Below are positions 17,291 through 27,076 of a stretch of DNA of 64,000 nucleotides, one piece after another. This DNA is from Flammeovirga sp. SJP92 (lineage in GTDB: Bacteria; Bacteroidota; Bacteroidia; Cytophagales; Flammeovirgaceae): the NCBI RefSeq assembly GCF_001583495.1, contig NZ_LQAQ01000015.1, positions 420,637 to 484,636 of the forward strand, in the 5' to 3' direction. The notes beneath the pieces are model-generated. The model was not told the origin of the DNA. It was given only the letters and a program-made list of their open reading frames with translations, and did not search any database. Position numbers and translations under genes: made by a program. Position 1 is the stretch's first letter. Every line of letters starts with the position of its first letter.

Positions 17291-17995
17291 TTAGTGTTGT
17301 ACCAAAGTAGCATTTTGCTCGTCTTGGTTTCTTCCAATCTTCTTAAAGTTTTCTAAGTAAACTTTTGCTTGATCTTGGTACTTCAATGATCCGTACACAA
17401 CACTATACACTTGCTTACCATTTTGCTCCGTTACTTTTACATAAGTCTTCCACATTTTGTAGTGAGCTTCAAACTTCTCTGCATAACCTTGTGCATCACA
17501 TAGGTTAGCAGTTGAGTAAACTTGAACTCCCCAACCATGTGAGATAATTTGGCTACTTAAGTCCACAAAGTAAGTACGGTTGTTTTGTAATTTACCTTGA
17601 CGGCTTGAACATTGTGAAGAATTAGCAGGCATGTTGTTCCCAGCTGTAGCAACGTTTCCGCCACTCCCAGAAGTTGAATATGATTCTAATTTTTCTTCAT
17701 ACGCCTCATTAGACTCAGATAATGCATTTACCTCATTTTGCAATGCTTCATTTTTCTGTTGAAGAGAATTAATATCAGCTTTTAAACCTTCTACCTCATA
17801 TTTCATTTGATCGTTCATTGCTTGCAATGAATTCGATTTCTTCTCTAGTTCTGTTTTGCTTTTTCTTAATTCTGTATTTTCAGTAGTTAACTGAGCATTC
17901 ATTTGCTTCAACTTTTTCTTACTTTGAGCAAAAGAATCCGGCGCTAACATGAATGAAAAAATAATAAGCGCAATAGGTAAGATTTGATTTTTCAT
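17291..17995 (-). CDS. Exported coiled-coil protein with SPOR-like domain
   Basis: A signal peptide (about 1-23, ending SFAQ) is followed by a long coiled coil (about 25-105), a Ser/Gly-rich linker, and a C-terminal domain of about 75 residues. The pattern WGVQVYST, VKVTEQNGKQVYSVVYG and LENFKK fits a divergent SPOR (peptidoglycan-binding) domain. Proteins of this type commonly act at the cell envelope or division site. I chose the ATG at 17995 over a TTG at 18004. A terminator follows directly. Function is inferred from architecture only. Confidence 0.7.
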   Translation of the reverse strand: MKNQILPIALIIFSFMLAPDSFAQSKKKLKQMNAQLTTENTELRKSKTELEKKSNSLQAMNDQMKYEVEGLKADINSLQQKNEALQNEVNALSESNEAYEEKLESYSTSGSGGNVATAGNNMPANSSQCSSRQGKLQNNRTYFVDLSSQIISHGWGVQVYSTANLCDAQGYAEKFEAHYKMWKTYVKVTEQNGKQVYSVVYGSLKYQDQAKVYLENFKKIGRNQDEQNATLVQH

Positions 17996-18192
17996 TATAT
18001 CCAAGGATCGTTTCAGGAGAATAAAATTGTAATTTTAAATTATATTTTAAATTGTATTACATTATCAATGAAAATTAGTTCAAAAAACTAATCCGAAATC
18101 AATAGTAGTGATACAATTCCAATTCTTATTATAAAACTAATGAATCATGCTCAAATTTCCATTTTTAGTACAAAAAATAATTAGTGAGACAT

Positions 18193-18257
18193 AAAAAAAA
18201 CTCATCTTATAATACAAAATATAACTATTTAAAGTAAATCATGTATTATAAAATGAG
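18193..18257 (-). terminator. Terminator of the pspA-like gene
   Basis: Arms 18201-18215 and 18243-18257 pair with one mismatch. On the minus strand an eight-base U run follows. The rest of the interval between 18005 and 18294 is A+T-rich and shows no gene. Confidence 0.75.
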
Positions 18258-18294
18258 CTTGGATATTTGTACTACAATTATGAAGAAATAAATA

Positions 18295-19101
18295 TTACTG
18301 ATTATTCTTCAATTGATTTTTTAATTTATCCAATTCTGACTCTTCTTGAGGAGCTGATGCACCTTCTGATGACGCTGTGTTACCAGTAGAAGCACTTCCA
18401 TCACCTAGTCTCATTTTTTCTTTCAATTGTTCTAATGCTAAAGAAGAAGTTCCACTACCAGGACCAATTGCTTTATTGATTTCCTCATCAACAGAAACAT
18501 TAGCGTCTGCAATATCACCATATGATTCTGCTAAAGCTTCAGTTTCTTCCACCTTGTTCTTCATTCTTTCTAACATTGCAACAGTGCTGCTAGAATCAAT
18601 ACTTGCCAGCTGCTTATTGATTTTAGAAGAAGCTTCACTCACTTTTGCTCTTGCTTTCAATGTCTTCGCTTCATTCTCCCATTGTGAAATTTGAGATTTC
18701 AAACGTTGTACATTTTGCTCCATTTTAGTGACTTGAGCCTCATTTTGAACAACCATTTTCTCGTGCGTTTGAGCAGCCGCAACAGCTTGTTCTTTTTTAC
18801 TCAATGCCTCTGTAGCTAGACGGTCTGCTTCAGCAACGTCCAATTGACCTGTGTTTGCTTTCTGCAACAGCAAAACTGCTTTTCTTTCCCAATCTGCTGC
18901 CGCTTGTTTATGTTGCTCATACTCTTTTCTAGTTCTAATAGAAATTGCTTTTACCTGAGCTAAACCTTGTAAACTTTTATCTAAATCACCTTTCAATTCA
19001 CGTATACCCTGATCCGTCATTTTGATAGGATCCTCCAAATTATCCATGACAGCATGAGATTCTGCTGACATCCACCCGAAAATTCTCTTAAAGAATGACA
19101 T
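18295..19101 (-). CDS. pspA: PspA/IM30 family membrane-stress protein
   Basis: A PspA/IM30/Vipp1 protein of 268 residues. These ESCRT-III-like proteins form oligomers on the inner membrane and protect it under stress. The N-terminal amphipathic helix (MSFFKRIFGWM), the conserved NLEDPIKMTDQGIRELKGDL segment region and the long helical hairpin (about 25-180) are all visible. A flexible Ser/Ala/Glu-rich C-terminal tail (about 225-268) is an extension. It lies 10 bases after the YbjN-like gene and is probably co-transcribed with it. Confidence 0.92.
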   Translation of the reverse strand: MSFFKRIFGWMSAESHAVMDNLEDPIKMTDQGIRELKGDLDKSLQGLAQVKAISIRTRKEYEQHKQAAADWERKAVLLLQKANTGQLDVAEADRLATEALSKKEQAVAAAQTHEKMVVQNEAQVTKMEQNVQRLKSQISQWENEAKTLKARAKVSEASSKINKQLASIDSSSTVAMLERMKNKVEETEALAESYGDIADANVSVDEEINKAIGPGSGTSSLALEQLKEKMRLGDGSASTGNTASSEGASAPQEESELDKLKNQLKNNQ

Positions 19102-19111
19102 ATTTTTTTGT

Positions 19112-19504
19112 TTAGTTTTGTGCGTAATTTAATAATAAATCGTAGTTCTCACTGATCATCAATTTGAATGCATTCAGCGTTCCTTCAATTTCATTTTCAT
19201 CCAAGTTTTCCAGCTCAAGTGTATCTCTGAATAACACTCTATTACCTTCAGCATCAATTACAAATGCTCCATGTACACTAGTACGGTTTTTTTCAAGTAA
19301 AGTTCTGTAGAATTCTGGGTCGTTGTTGTTGATATCCAAGATGTGCATTTCTACAATTAGGATTGGGTCCTCACAGTCCACAATAACATTAATCAGCCCC
19401 TCTTCTTCGTCAGAAACAATAAAAAGTTCCTCCTCTAGGTCTTCACTTTTTATGTCGTATCCGAGGTTTAGCAAATAGCCCTTTACTTTTTCAAAGTAAC
19501 TCAT
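19112..19504 (-). CDS. YbjN/Tir-chaperone-like protein
   Basis: A 130-residue acidic protein with alternating helices and strands. It fits the YbjN-like fold, which resembles type III secretion chaperones and is often annotated 'molecular chaperone Tir' in Bacteroidota. Placement immediately upstream of a pspA-like gene is a recurring arrangement in this phylum as I recall, suggesting it helps regulate PspA. No catalytic motif is seen. The ATG at 19504 starts the only sensible frame. Confidence 0.65.
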   Translation of the reverse strand: MSYFEKVKGYLLNLGYDIKSEDLEEELFIVSDEEEGLINVIVDCEDPILIVEMHILDINNNDPEFYRTLLEKNRTSVHGAFVIDAEGNRVLFRDTLELENLDENEIEGTLNAFKLMISENYDLLLNYAQN

Positions 19505-19685
19505 TGTATTGTAATTTAATTTATTAATAACTGATAATACGAATATAACTAGAATTTAGATACTAAAAAGAGTAGAAATAATTAATATTTAATAAAAAAT
19601 CGATATAAAAAGCACGTTATCAATAAAAAAATATTTTTTTGGATATTTTTTATCAGCAATGAAAAATTTTTAGAAAAAGGAATAG

Positions 19686-19708
19686 TATATTTGGTGCAAT
19701 CGGTTGAA
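19686..19708 (+). promoter_or_regulatory. Promoter -7 element plus LacI-type operator of glycogen synthase
   Basis: TATATTTG at 19686-19693 is an exact Bacteroidota -7 element. Immediately after it, TGCAATCGGTTGAA at 19695-19708 is a near-palindrome with the CG-centred pattern typical of LacI/GalR operators. It covers the expected transcription start, so binding would repress. A related site lies at 37796-37809. Confidence 0.55.
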
Positions 19709-19745
19709 GCAAATTTCAATGATAAAATAAACTACCAAATTCTAT

Positions 19746-21566
19746 ATGCCAAAAAATAATCATCTTAAAGACTCCCCCCTTTTAATTGAAGGAGCTTGGG
19801 AAGTGTGTAACCAAGTAGGCGGGATCTATACAGTAATCAAGTCAAAAATATTAAACGTTCTCTCTTCTTTTGGAGATGATAACTATTGTTTGATCGGTCC
19901 TTATGTAAACAGCAATGTATCCGCGATTTTTGAACCAATCTCAGATGAAGGAAATGACTTAGTTTCTAGAACCGTACGTTCATTGAGAGCCCGTGGATAT
20001 GAAGTAAATTATGGAAGATGGTTAGTTTCAGGTCGCCCAAGAGTCGTTCTTTTCAATCCTCACATGGAAGCTTGGAAACTTACAGACATAAAAAAATCAA
20101 ATTGGGAAAGTCACAATATTCCTTCTTTTGATGGCAACGATCTTTTTGATCAAACGATTATGCTGGCAAGCCAAATCACTGACTTCTTCCAGGAACTACA
20201 CGAGCAAAACCAACATCAACAAAAAGTCATCGCTCATATGCACGAGTGGATGGCAGGTATCCCAATTCCTGAAATCAGAAGAAGAAATTTAGATATCAAA
20301 TGTGTATTTACAACCCATGCAACGTTATTAGGTAGATATCTAGCAATGAATGACCCTAGCTTCTATGATAACTTAGAAAAGGGTGTATATGAATGGGAAA
20401 AAGAAGCAACACATTTCAATATTCTCCCTCAAGTAGCTATTGAAAGAGCTGCTGCACACGGTGCTCACACGTTCAGTACTGTAAGTAGACTAACCGCCGT
20501 TGAGTGTAAATACCTGTTAGGCAGAGACATTGATGCAATTGTACCAAATGGTATCAACATCAACCGCTTTGAAGCTTTACACGAATCTCAAAATTTACAT
20601 CAGATTTATAAAGAAAAGATTCATGAGTTTGTAATGGGACATTTTTTCCAATCTTACTCTTTCGATCTTGACAATACTTTATACTTCTTTACTTCTGGCA
20701 GATACGAATTTAAGAACAAAGGTTTTGATTTAACATTAGAAGCATTAGCTCGTTTAAATCATAAACTCCGCGTCAATAATATCAATAAAACAGTCGTTAC
20801 TTTCTTCATCACAAAGAAAGAATACAACTCCATCAACCCTATTGAATTAGAATCAAGAGCGGTATTAGGAGAAATTAGAAAAATTTGTGACGCTATGGAA
20901 CGCTCTGTAGGTGAAAGATTATTCTATATGGCTTCTAAAGGTGATACGTACTCTACTCCTTCTATTGAAGACCTTATTCCTGAAAGTTTAAGACTTCAAT
21001 TAAGAAGAACAGTTCAGTCATGGAAAACAGACCGTTTACCTTTCATTACTACGCATAACCTACAAGACGACAGCAAAGATGACATTTTGAACTTTGCACG
21101 CTCTTCTGGTTTATTGAACTTTGAAGGTGATAGAGTAAAACTCGTTTACCACCCTGATTTTGTATCTTCAATGAACCCTCTTTTTGGTATTGACTATGAT
21201 GACTTCGTAAGAGGGTGCCATTTAGGTGTTTTCCCTTCTTATTATGAGCCTTGGGGGTATACACCAATGGAATGTGTAGCAAGAGGTATTCCTGCTGTAA
21301 CTTCAGATTTAGCCGGATTTGGTGACTTTGTGATTAACGATTTGAAGAGAACGAGAGTAGATGGCATTGAAGTGATCCACAGAAAGCATAGTGATTATTC
21401 CCATTCTGCTGAAGAGTTAGCCAATTTCATGTATGATTTTGTGACAACCGAAAGGAGAGATAGAATTTCTCAGAGAAGTGCTGTTGAGCAAAGTTCAATT
21501 CACTTTGACTGGGATGCTTTATACGATTATTATATTAAAGCATATCAGATTACACTTGAGCGTTAG
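19746..21566 (+). CDS. Glycogen synthase, GT3 (eukaryotic-type)
   Basis: A glycosyltransferase family 3 glycogen synthase, 606 residues, building alpha-1,4-glucan from UDP-glucose. Hallmarks are EVCNQVGGIYTVIKSK at the N terminus (nucleotide-sugar loop), HMHEWMAG and TTHATLLGRY in the first Rossmann domain, and PSYYEPWGYTPMECVARG near residue 497, which holds the conserved acidic residue and phosphate-binding region. GT3 enzymes are typical of fungi and animals and occur in some Bacteroidota instead of the GlgA (GT5) type. Monocistronic, with a clear promoter, a LacI-like operator and a terminator. Confidence 0.93.
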   Translation: MPKNNHLKDSPLLIEGAWEVCNQVGGIYTVIKSKILNVLSSFGDDNYCLIGPYVNSNVSAIFEPISDEGNDLVSRTVRSLRARGYEVNYGRWLVSGRPRVVLFNPHMEAWKLTDIKKSNWESHNIPSFDGNDLFDQTIMLASQITDFFQELHEQNQHQQKVIAHMHEWMAGIPIPEIRRRNLDIKCVFTTHATLLGRYLAMNDPSFYDNLEKGVYEWEKEATHFNILPQVAIERAAAHGAHTFSTVSRLTAVECKYLLGRDIDAIVPNGININRFEALHESQNLHQIYKEKIHEFVMGHFFQSYSFDLDNTLYFFTSGRYEFKNKGFDLTLEALARLNHKLRVNNINKTVVTFFITKKEYNSINPIELESRAVLGEIRKICDAMERSVGERLFYMASKGDTYSTPSIEDLIPESLRLQLRRTVQSWKTDRLPFITTHNLQDDSKDDILNFARSSGLLNFEGDRVKLVYHPDFVSSMNPLFGIDYDDFVRGCHLGVFPSYYEPWGYTPMECVARGIPAVTSDLAGFGDFVINDLKRTRVDGIEVIHRKHSDYSHSAEELANFMYDFVTTERRDRISQRSAVEQSSIHFDWDALYDYYIKAYQITLER

Positions 21567-21593
21567 TTTTTATAATGCTTTTTAAATATATAA

Positions 21594-21628
21594 GCCGGTC
21601 AGCGTAACTGACCGGCTTTCTTTTTTTA
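21594..21628 (+). terminator. Terminator between convergent genes
   Basis: A perfect GC-rich 9-base stem (21594-21602 with 21608-21616) has a 5-base loop and a T-rich tail. It ends glycogen synthase. Confidence 0.92.
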
Positions 21629-22771
21629 TTAGTCTTTTAAAATGCTTCTTGAAATTACAATTTTCTGAATTTCAGATGTTCCTTCATAGATTTGTGTAAT
21701 CTTGGCATCACGCATTAATCGCTCTACATGATATTCTTTCACATATCCATATCCCCCATGTATTTGAACAGCTTCTACAGTTACATCCATTGCTACTTCT
21801 GAGGCATATAATTTTGCCATCGCTGAAGCTTCACTGTAATCTTCTCCTTGATCTTTTAACCAAGCTGCTTTGTAAACTAAGTGCCTTGCTGCTTCAATTT
21901 TGGTTGCCATATCAGCCAACTTAAACGCGATTGCCTGATGTTCGCTAATTGGCTTCCCAAACGTTTTTCTCTCCTTTGAATATTTCAATGCTAACTCATA
22001 TGCTCCTGCTGCAATGCCTAACGCTTGAGCTGCAATACCGATTCTACCTCCATTAAGTGTTCCCATCGCGAATTTAAAACCAAAGCCATCTTCGCCTATT
22101 CTATTTTCTTTAGGAACTTTCACATCAGTGAAACTTAGCATGTGAGTATCTGAACCTCTGATACCTAATTTATCTTCTTTTTTGCCAACTACAAAACCAT
22201 CCATACCCTTCTCTACAATAAGGCAATTGATTCCTCTGTGTCCTTTCTCACGGTCTGTTTGTGCTATCACCAAGTATATTGAAGCAGAATTACCATTAGT
22301 AATCCAGTTCTTAGTACCATTCAATAGATAATGATCCCCTTGATCAATAGCTTCGGTTACCTGAGAAGTAGCGTCACTTCCAGCTTCTGGCTCAGATAAA
22401 CAAAACGCTCCTATAGCTTCTCCTGAACAAAGTCTTGGCAAATATTTCTGTTTTTGTTCTTCTGAACCAAACTTTTCCAAGCCCCAACATACCAATGAGT
22501 TATTGACAGACATGGAAACTGAGGCTGATGCATCAATTTTCGAGATTTCTTCCATTGCCAATACATAAGAGATTGTATCCATTCCGCCTCCACCGTATTT
22601 TGGGTCTACCATCATGGACATAAAACCCAATTCTCCCATTTGACGAACCTGTTGTGCTGGGAACCTTTGCTCAGTATCCCTTTCAATTACTCCTTCCAAC
22701 AATTCAGCCTGAGCGAAATCACGAGCAGCGTCTTTAACCGCTTGCTGCTCTTCTGTTAGTTTAAAATTCAT
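21629..22771 (-). CDS. Acyl-CoA dehydrogenase
   Basis: FAD-dependent acyl-CoA dehydrogenase of 380 residues, the normal short-chain enzyme length. It catalyses the first step of beta-oxidation or branched-chain amino-acid breakdown. The two family signatures are present: GAFCLSEPEAGSD near residue 127 (FAD and substrate contact) and YEGTSEIQ near the C terminus with the catalytic base Glu363 in the position used by butyryl-CoA dehydrogenases. Residues that would separate butyryl, isovaleryl and glutaryl specificity cannot be judged safely. Monocistronic on the minus strand. Confidence 0.93.
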   Translation of the reverse strand: MNFKLTEEQQAVKDAARDFAQAELLEGVIERDTEQRFPAQQVRQMGELGFMSMMVDPKYGGGGMDTISYVLAMEEISKIDASASVSMSVNNSLVCWGLEKFGSEEQKQKYLPRLCSGEAIGAFCLSEPEAGSDATSQVTEAIDQGDHYLLNGTKNWITNGNSASIYLVIAQTDREKGHRGINCLIVEKGMDGFVVGKKEDKLGIRGSDTHMLSFTDVKVPKENRIGEDGFGFKFAMGTLNGGRIGIAAQALGIAAGAYELALKYSKERKTFGKPISEHQAIAFKLADMATKIEAARHLVYKAAWLKDQGEDYSEASAMAKLYASEVAMDVTVEAVQIHGGYGYVKEYHVERLMRDAKITQIYEGTSEIQKIVISRSILKD

Positions 22772-22969
22772 GTGTGTAAATTGGTAAATTTAGGTTGTGT
22801 TTATTGTGAATGTTTGCTCAAATATACAAAGCTTCGTCTAAAGAAAAAGCTTTTAAGTGTGGAATAAACGTTTCAATATTAAAAAACAACGAGAATAGGT
22901 AGCATCACATTAGAATTGTACAATTATGACAACATTTTAATCCAATGCATTATCATTAAAATGTACAAA

Positions 22970-22997
22970 AAAAGCCTCCCGTATCCGAGAGGCTTTC
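22970..22997 (-). terminator. Terminator of bamA
   Basis: Arms 22973-22981 and 22986-22994 pair with a single G-U pair. A seven-base U run follows on the minus strand. The rest of the 22772-23019 gap shows no gene. Confidence 0.88.
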
Positions 22998-23019
22998 ATC
23001 TATTATAATTAATATCTTA

Positions 23020-25557
23020 TTATCTAAGCTGTTGACCAATTGTAAAGTGGAATTGGCTACCACTGATATCTCTCTGACCTGGAGGTGCATCGAAACCATA
23101 AGCCCAGTCAATACCTAACATACCAAATGCTGGCATGAAGATACGAGCACCGAAACCTGCTGATTTATATAAATCAAATGGGTTGAACTCATCAAATGAA
23201 GCCCAGTTATTACCGCCTTCCATAAATCCGAGAACATAAATTGTTGCTGATGGATTCAATGAAACTGGGTATCTTAATTCCATTACGAATTTATTATAAA
23301 CAACACCACCTAAACCATTTGTCTCATAAGGAACAATGGAGTTGTTTTGATAACCTCTTAAACCAATTGTCTCCGTACCAAGTAAGGCAAATTGTTGAGT
23401 TAAACCATCACCACCCATAATGAAACGTTCAAATGGACCTAATCCTTTATCTTCATTATATGCATTCAAGAAACCCATGTGAGCTCTAGTTGCTAATACT
23501 AGGTCACCAATGATTGCTTGGTACCATGCATTATCAAACATCCACTTATTGTATTCCACCCATCTATATCTATCTTCATCACTGATTTCAGAAGAAGAGA
23601 AATCTTTATCCTGGAATAATGAATAAGGAGGAGTTAAACTGATACTCAATGAAACCTGTGATCCTCTACGCGGATAGGTAGGCTGGTCAATACTATTTCG
23701 TGAAATGGTAGTATTAAATGTAAAGTTATATGACTTACCATTGTTATAATCACCAAAACCTGTAGCAAACCAGTTGTTCAAGTCATACACCATAAATGAT
23801 AATGAATTGGACATTGTAAACCAGTCATCAGGCCATTTTAAACGACGACCTAGGGCTACTGTTGCTGCATTAATACCTAAACTACCAATTTTTGTGTTAC
23901 CACTATAAGAGTTTTGATTCGAATAGTTATAACTTACTGTCAATGAGTTTGGCTTTCTACCACCTAGCCAAGGTTCAGTAAATGAAACTGAGTAAGTCTG
24001 ATACTGAATACCAGAAGCTTGTACTCTCAATTGTAATCTTTGTCCGTCACCTGATGGTAAAGGTCTCCATTTAGAAAAATCTCCTACGTTTCTAAGTGAG
24101 AAGTTGTTGAAAACTAGGCCCACAGTACCAACAAAACCGTAGAAACCACCCCAACCACCTGAAAGTTCAATCTGGTCATTGGCTTTTTCAGTTAATCCAT
24201 ATTGAATATCCACTGTACCATTTGACATATTTGGCTTTGGTTGAATATCAATCGTTTCTGGATCAAAATATCCTAAAGTTGAAAGTTCACGTTGCGTTCT
24301 GATCAAGTCTGCACGGCTAAACTTCTGACCTGGCAAGGTTCTGATTTCACGATAAACTACGTGATCTGAAGTTTTAGTGTTACCGTTTACAATAATCTTA
24401 GAAATATAAGCTTGTTCACCTTCAAAAACTCTCATTTCAATATCTACAGAGTCACCTACAACCAATACTTCTACTGGAGTAACATTGAAGAATAAATAAC
24501 CATCATCCATATATAGAGCTGAAATATCTGCTCCATTAGGGTTGAATGACAAACGCTTATTCAATTCTGTAGTGTTATAAACATCACCTGGAGAAATACC
24601 TAATACTCTACCAAGTTGCTCATCTGTATACTTATAGTTACCTGTCCAATTGATACTTCTGTAATAGTAACGTTTACCTTCATACATATCAATTTCAACA
24701 TTCACCAATTTATCAGTGACATCATAAACAGAATCTCTAACGATTTCAGCATCACGGAAACCTTCCTCATTATAGTATTCGATCAATGATTTTTTATCAT
24801 TCTTATATTCTTCTGCAATAAACTTTGAAGGAGTAAAGATTCTACCAAAACGTTTTTCTTTCGTTTTCTTCAGCTTTCGCTTCACTTTCTTCTCTGTTAA
24901 CTCTTCAACGCCCGCCAACTTCAGCTCTTCGATTTTCACCTTGCTGTTTTTGTTAACATCAATTCTAAGAATCACAGAATTGGCTAAAACAGGATCTTTC
25001 TCACGGACAATCTTCACTTCCGTATTTTTAAAACCTTTTTCAGCATAATGCTCTTTAATCAGGTTTTGAGTATTACGGATCATCGATTCCGTTACAATAC
25101 GGCCTCTCACTAACTGTACTTTGTCAGTAAGTGTTTTAGCTTGTCCTTTTTTGACCCCTTCAAAATAGAACTTTGATAACTTAGGTCTTTCTTTCAAGGC
25201 TATTTGAAGGTAAACATCATTTCCTTGAATCTCCGTAACGTTAATTTGAACATCACCAACAATACCTAATCTCCAAAGCTTCTTCACGGCTTTACTGATA
25301 GCATCACCAGGGATTTTAATTTTCTCCCCTACCTTAAATCCAGCGATATTGATTAATGCATTTTTATCATTAAAATCTGCACCAACAACGTCAATACCTG
25401 CAATTGTATATTCTACAGGGGTACCATAGTCTACCTTGTACTTACCACTCTGTGAACCATAGTTTGTACCAAACTGAGCATAAGTTGTAGTTATTGCGAA
25501 TGTCCAAATTGAGATGAACGTTAACAGTGTATACACTGCTTTTTTAGTTGATATCAT
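23020..25557 (-). CDS. bamA: Outer membrane protein assembly factor BamA
   Basis: Omp85-family insertase of 845 residues that folds beta-barrel proteins into the outer membrane. A signal peptide (about 1-28) is followed by a periplasmic part of about 430 residues fitting five POTRA domains (each ends in patterns like KIEELKLAGVEEL, and YYYRSINWTGN starts one). A C-terminal 16-strand barrel follows, with the conserved loop-6 motif region GLRGYQ near residue 740. It ends in a beta-signal-like QFHFTIGQQLR. It lies 38 bases after uppS, an arrangement common in this phylum, tying cell-wall lipid carrier supply to envelope assembly. Essential. Confidence 0.94.
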   Translation of the reverse strand: MISTKKAVYTLLTFISIWTFAITTTYAQFGTNYGSQSGKYKVDYGTPVEYTIAGIDVVGADFNDKNALINIAGFKVGEKIKIPGDAISKAVKKLWRLGIVGDVQINVTEIQGNDVYLQIALKERPKLSKFYFEGVKKGQAKTLTDKVQLVRGRIVTESMIRNTQNLIKEHYAEKGFKNTEVKIVREKDPVLANSVILRIDVNKNSKVKIEELKLAGVEELTEKKVKRKLKKTKEKRFGRIFTPSKFIAEEYKNDKKSLIEYYNEEGFRDAEIVRDSVYDVTDKLVNVEIDMYEGKRYYYRSINWTGNYKYTDEQLGRVLGISPGDVYNTTELNKRLSFNPNGADISALYMDDGYLFFNVTPVEVLVVGDSVDIEMRVFEGEQAYISKIIVNGNTKTSDHVVYREIRTLPGQKFSRADLIRTQRELSTLGYFDPETIDIQPKPNMSNGTVDIQYGLTEKANDQIELSGGWGGFYGFVGTVGLVFNNFSLRNVGDFSKWRPLPSGDGQRLQLRVQASGIQYQTYSVSFTEPWLGGRKPNSLTVSYNYSNQNSYSGNTKIGSLGINAATVALGRRLKWPDDWFTMSNSLSFMVYDLNNWFATGFGDYNNGKSYNFTFNTTISRNSIDQPTYPRRGSQVSLSISLTPPYSLFQDKDFSSSEISDEDRYRWVEYNKWMFDNAWYQAIIGDLVLATRAHMGFLNAYNEDKGLGPFERFIMGGDGLTQQFALLGTETIGLRGYQNNSIVPYETNGLGGVVYNKFVMELRYPVSLNPSATIYVLGFMEGGNNWASFDEFNPFDLYKSAGFGARIFMPAFGMLGIDWAYGFDAPPGQRDISGSQFHFTIGQQLR

Positions 25558-25595
25558 GCGTTTTGCTTGATCTCTTTTAATATTGTCCTTGATCT

Positions 25596-26324
25596 TTATG
25601 AAAGTTGTTCACTTGTTTTACCATAACGTCTTTCACGTCCTTGGTAAGAAAAAATTGCTTCGTGGAGGTTATTCTTCCTAAAGTCAGGCCAAAGTACATT
25701 AGTAAAAAATAATTCAGTATAAGCAATTTCCCATAATAGGAAGTTACTCACTCTATGTTCGCCACTAGTACGAATGAGAAGTTCTGGATCAGGCATATCA
25801 GCTGTAGACAAATAATTCTTGATGGTATCTTCATTTACAGCATCAATTTCTCCCAACTTAAATGCTTGACACATCTTCTCCGTAGCTTGAATCAAATCCC
25901 ATCTACCACTATAGCTAAGTGCCAACACTAATGTTAGACCCGTATTCTCTTTGGTTAGTTGTATTGACTCATCTAATTCTTTCTGACAATCTCTTGGCAA
26001 TTGTTCTAAATCACCAATTGCTTTCAAGCGAACATTGTTCTTCATCAATGTTTTTGTTTCAGAGCGGATCGTTGAAACCAACAATTTCATCAGTCCTAAA
26101 ACTTCGGCTTTTGGCCTATTCCAATTTTCAGTAGAAAAAGCATATAGAGTTAAATAATCTACTCCCAATTCAGCACATCCCTCTGTTGCTTCACGTACTG
26201 CTTTAATAGCATTGTTGTGTCCAAAGATTCGCTTTGCACCTTTCCCTTTAGCCCAACGTCCATTACCATCCATAATAATAGCAATGTGATTAGGTACATT
26301 CGCCTTATCTAACGTGTAATCCAT
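25596..26324 (-). CDS. uppS: Isoprenyl (undecaprenyl diphosphate) synthase
   Basis: A cis-prenyltransferase of 242 residues making undecaprenyl diphosphate, the lipid carrier for peptidoglycan and surface glycans. Family hallmarks are IIMDGNGRWAK near residue 17 with the catalytic Asp, TLYAFSTENWNRP near residue 80 and RTSGEHRVSNFLLWEIAYTE near residue 195. The usual FF..WPDF segment is near the end. Upstream partner of bamA in a two-gene unit. Confidence 0.95.
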   Translation of the reverse strand: MDYTLDKANVPNHIAIIMDGNGRWAKGKGAKRIFGHNNAIKAVREATEGCAELGVDYLTLYAFSTENWNRPKAEVLGLMKLLVSTIRSETKTLMKNNVRLKAIGDLEQLPRDCQKELDESIQLTKENTGLTLVLALSYSGRWDLIQATEKMCQAFKLGEIDAVNEDTIKNYLSTADMPDPELLIRTSGEHRVSNFLLWEIAYTELFFTNVLWPDFRKNNLHEAIFSYQGRERRYGKTSEQLS

Positions 26325-26520
26325 TCTAAAAATTGTCTAAAACAAAACTTAGCTCAGTAATCCAATTTAATAATATTACTTTGCTGAAGGGCGAAATTAA
26401 AGATAAATAGAGCAGATAACAACAAAAAACAGTTTTGAAATGAAAACTAATAGTACATATTTATAAGAATAATGTATTTTTACACAAGTTAACATTCTAC
26501 ATACGATAAACTATTTTACG

Positions 26521-26546
26521 CTGTGTACACAGTATCAATGAGATAC
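26521..26546. promoter_or_regulatory. Tandem palindromes upstream of the TRAP genes
   Basis: CTGTGTACACAG at 26521-26532 is a perfect 12-base palindrome. GTATC-N5-GATAC at 26532-26546 overlaps its last base. They lie 26-51 bases before the ATG of the small permease, a position expected for operator binding. The binding protein is unknown. Confidence 0.45.
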
Positions 26547-26571
26547 TATTTTTTAACACAACAAATGCTCT

Positions 26572-27072
26572 ATGAATAGATTTTCTAGCAAATTAAACTT
26601 AGTTAATAAAAAAATAGGAAATTTTGTCTCTTATTTCTCTCTACTTCTCATTATCATCGTTTGTTTCGATGTTTTAATGCGTTACTTTTTTAATGTGACC
26701 TCTGCCTCGATCGCAGAAATGGAGTGGCACTTGTTTGCCTGTATTTTTCTATTGAATGCAGGAAATACTTTACGTCAGGACAAACATGTGAGAGTGGACG
26801 CTTTCTATTCAAAACTCTCTCCACGCTCAAAGGTCTACATCAATACGTTTGGTTTTTTCTTTTTCCTAACTCCATTTTGTCTGCTGATCATTGATGCAAG
26901 TCTCCCTTACATTATCAACTCTTATAAAATAATGGAGCACTCCACTGATCCAAGCGGTCTACCCTATCGTTTTATTATCAAAGCTACTATTCCAATTAGT
27001 ATGATTTTATTATTACTTCAAGGCATTGGCAATACAATTGAGGGACTGTATTCTTTAAAAACTATACAATAA
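26572..27072 (+). CDS. TRAP transporter small permease (DctQ-type)
   Basis: The small membrane subunit of a tripartite ATP-independent periplasmic (TRAP) transporter, 166 residues with four helices. The typical AEMEWHLFACIFLLNAGNTLRQDKHVRVD region links helix 2 to the conserved arginine-rich loop. It joins the large permease to form the Na+-coupled transporter core. It lies 4 bases before the DctM-type gene. No binding-protein gene (DctP) is adjacent, so the solute is unknown. Confidence 0.9.
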   Translation: MNRFSSKLNLVNKKIGNFVSYFSLLLIIIVCFDVLMRYFFNVTSASIAEMEWHLFACIFLLNAGNTLRQDKHVRVDAFYSKLSPRSKVYINTFGFFFFLTPFCLLIIDASLPYIINSYKIMEHSTDPSGLPYRFIIKATIPISMILLLLQGIGNTIEGLYSLKTIQ

Positions 27073-27076
27073 CAAC

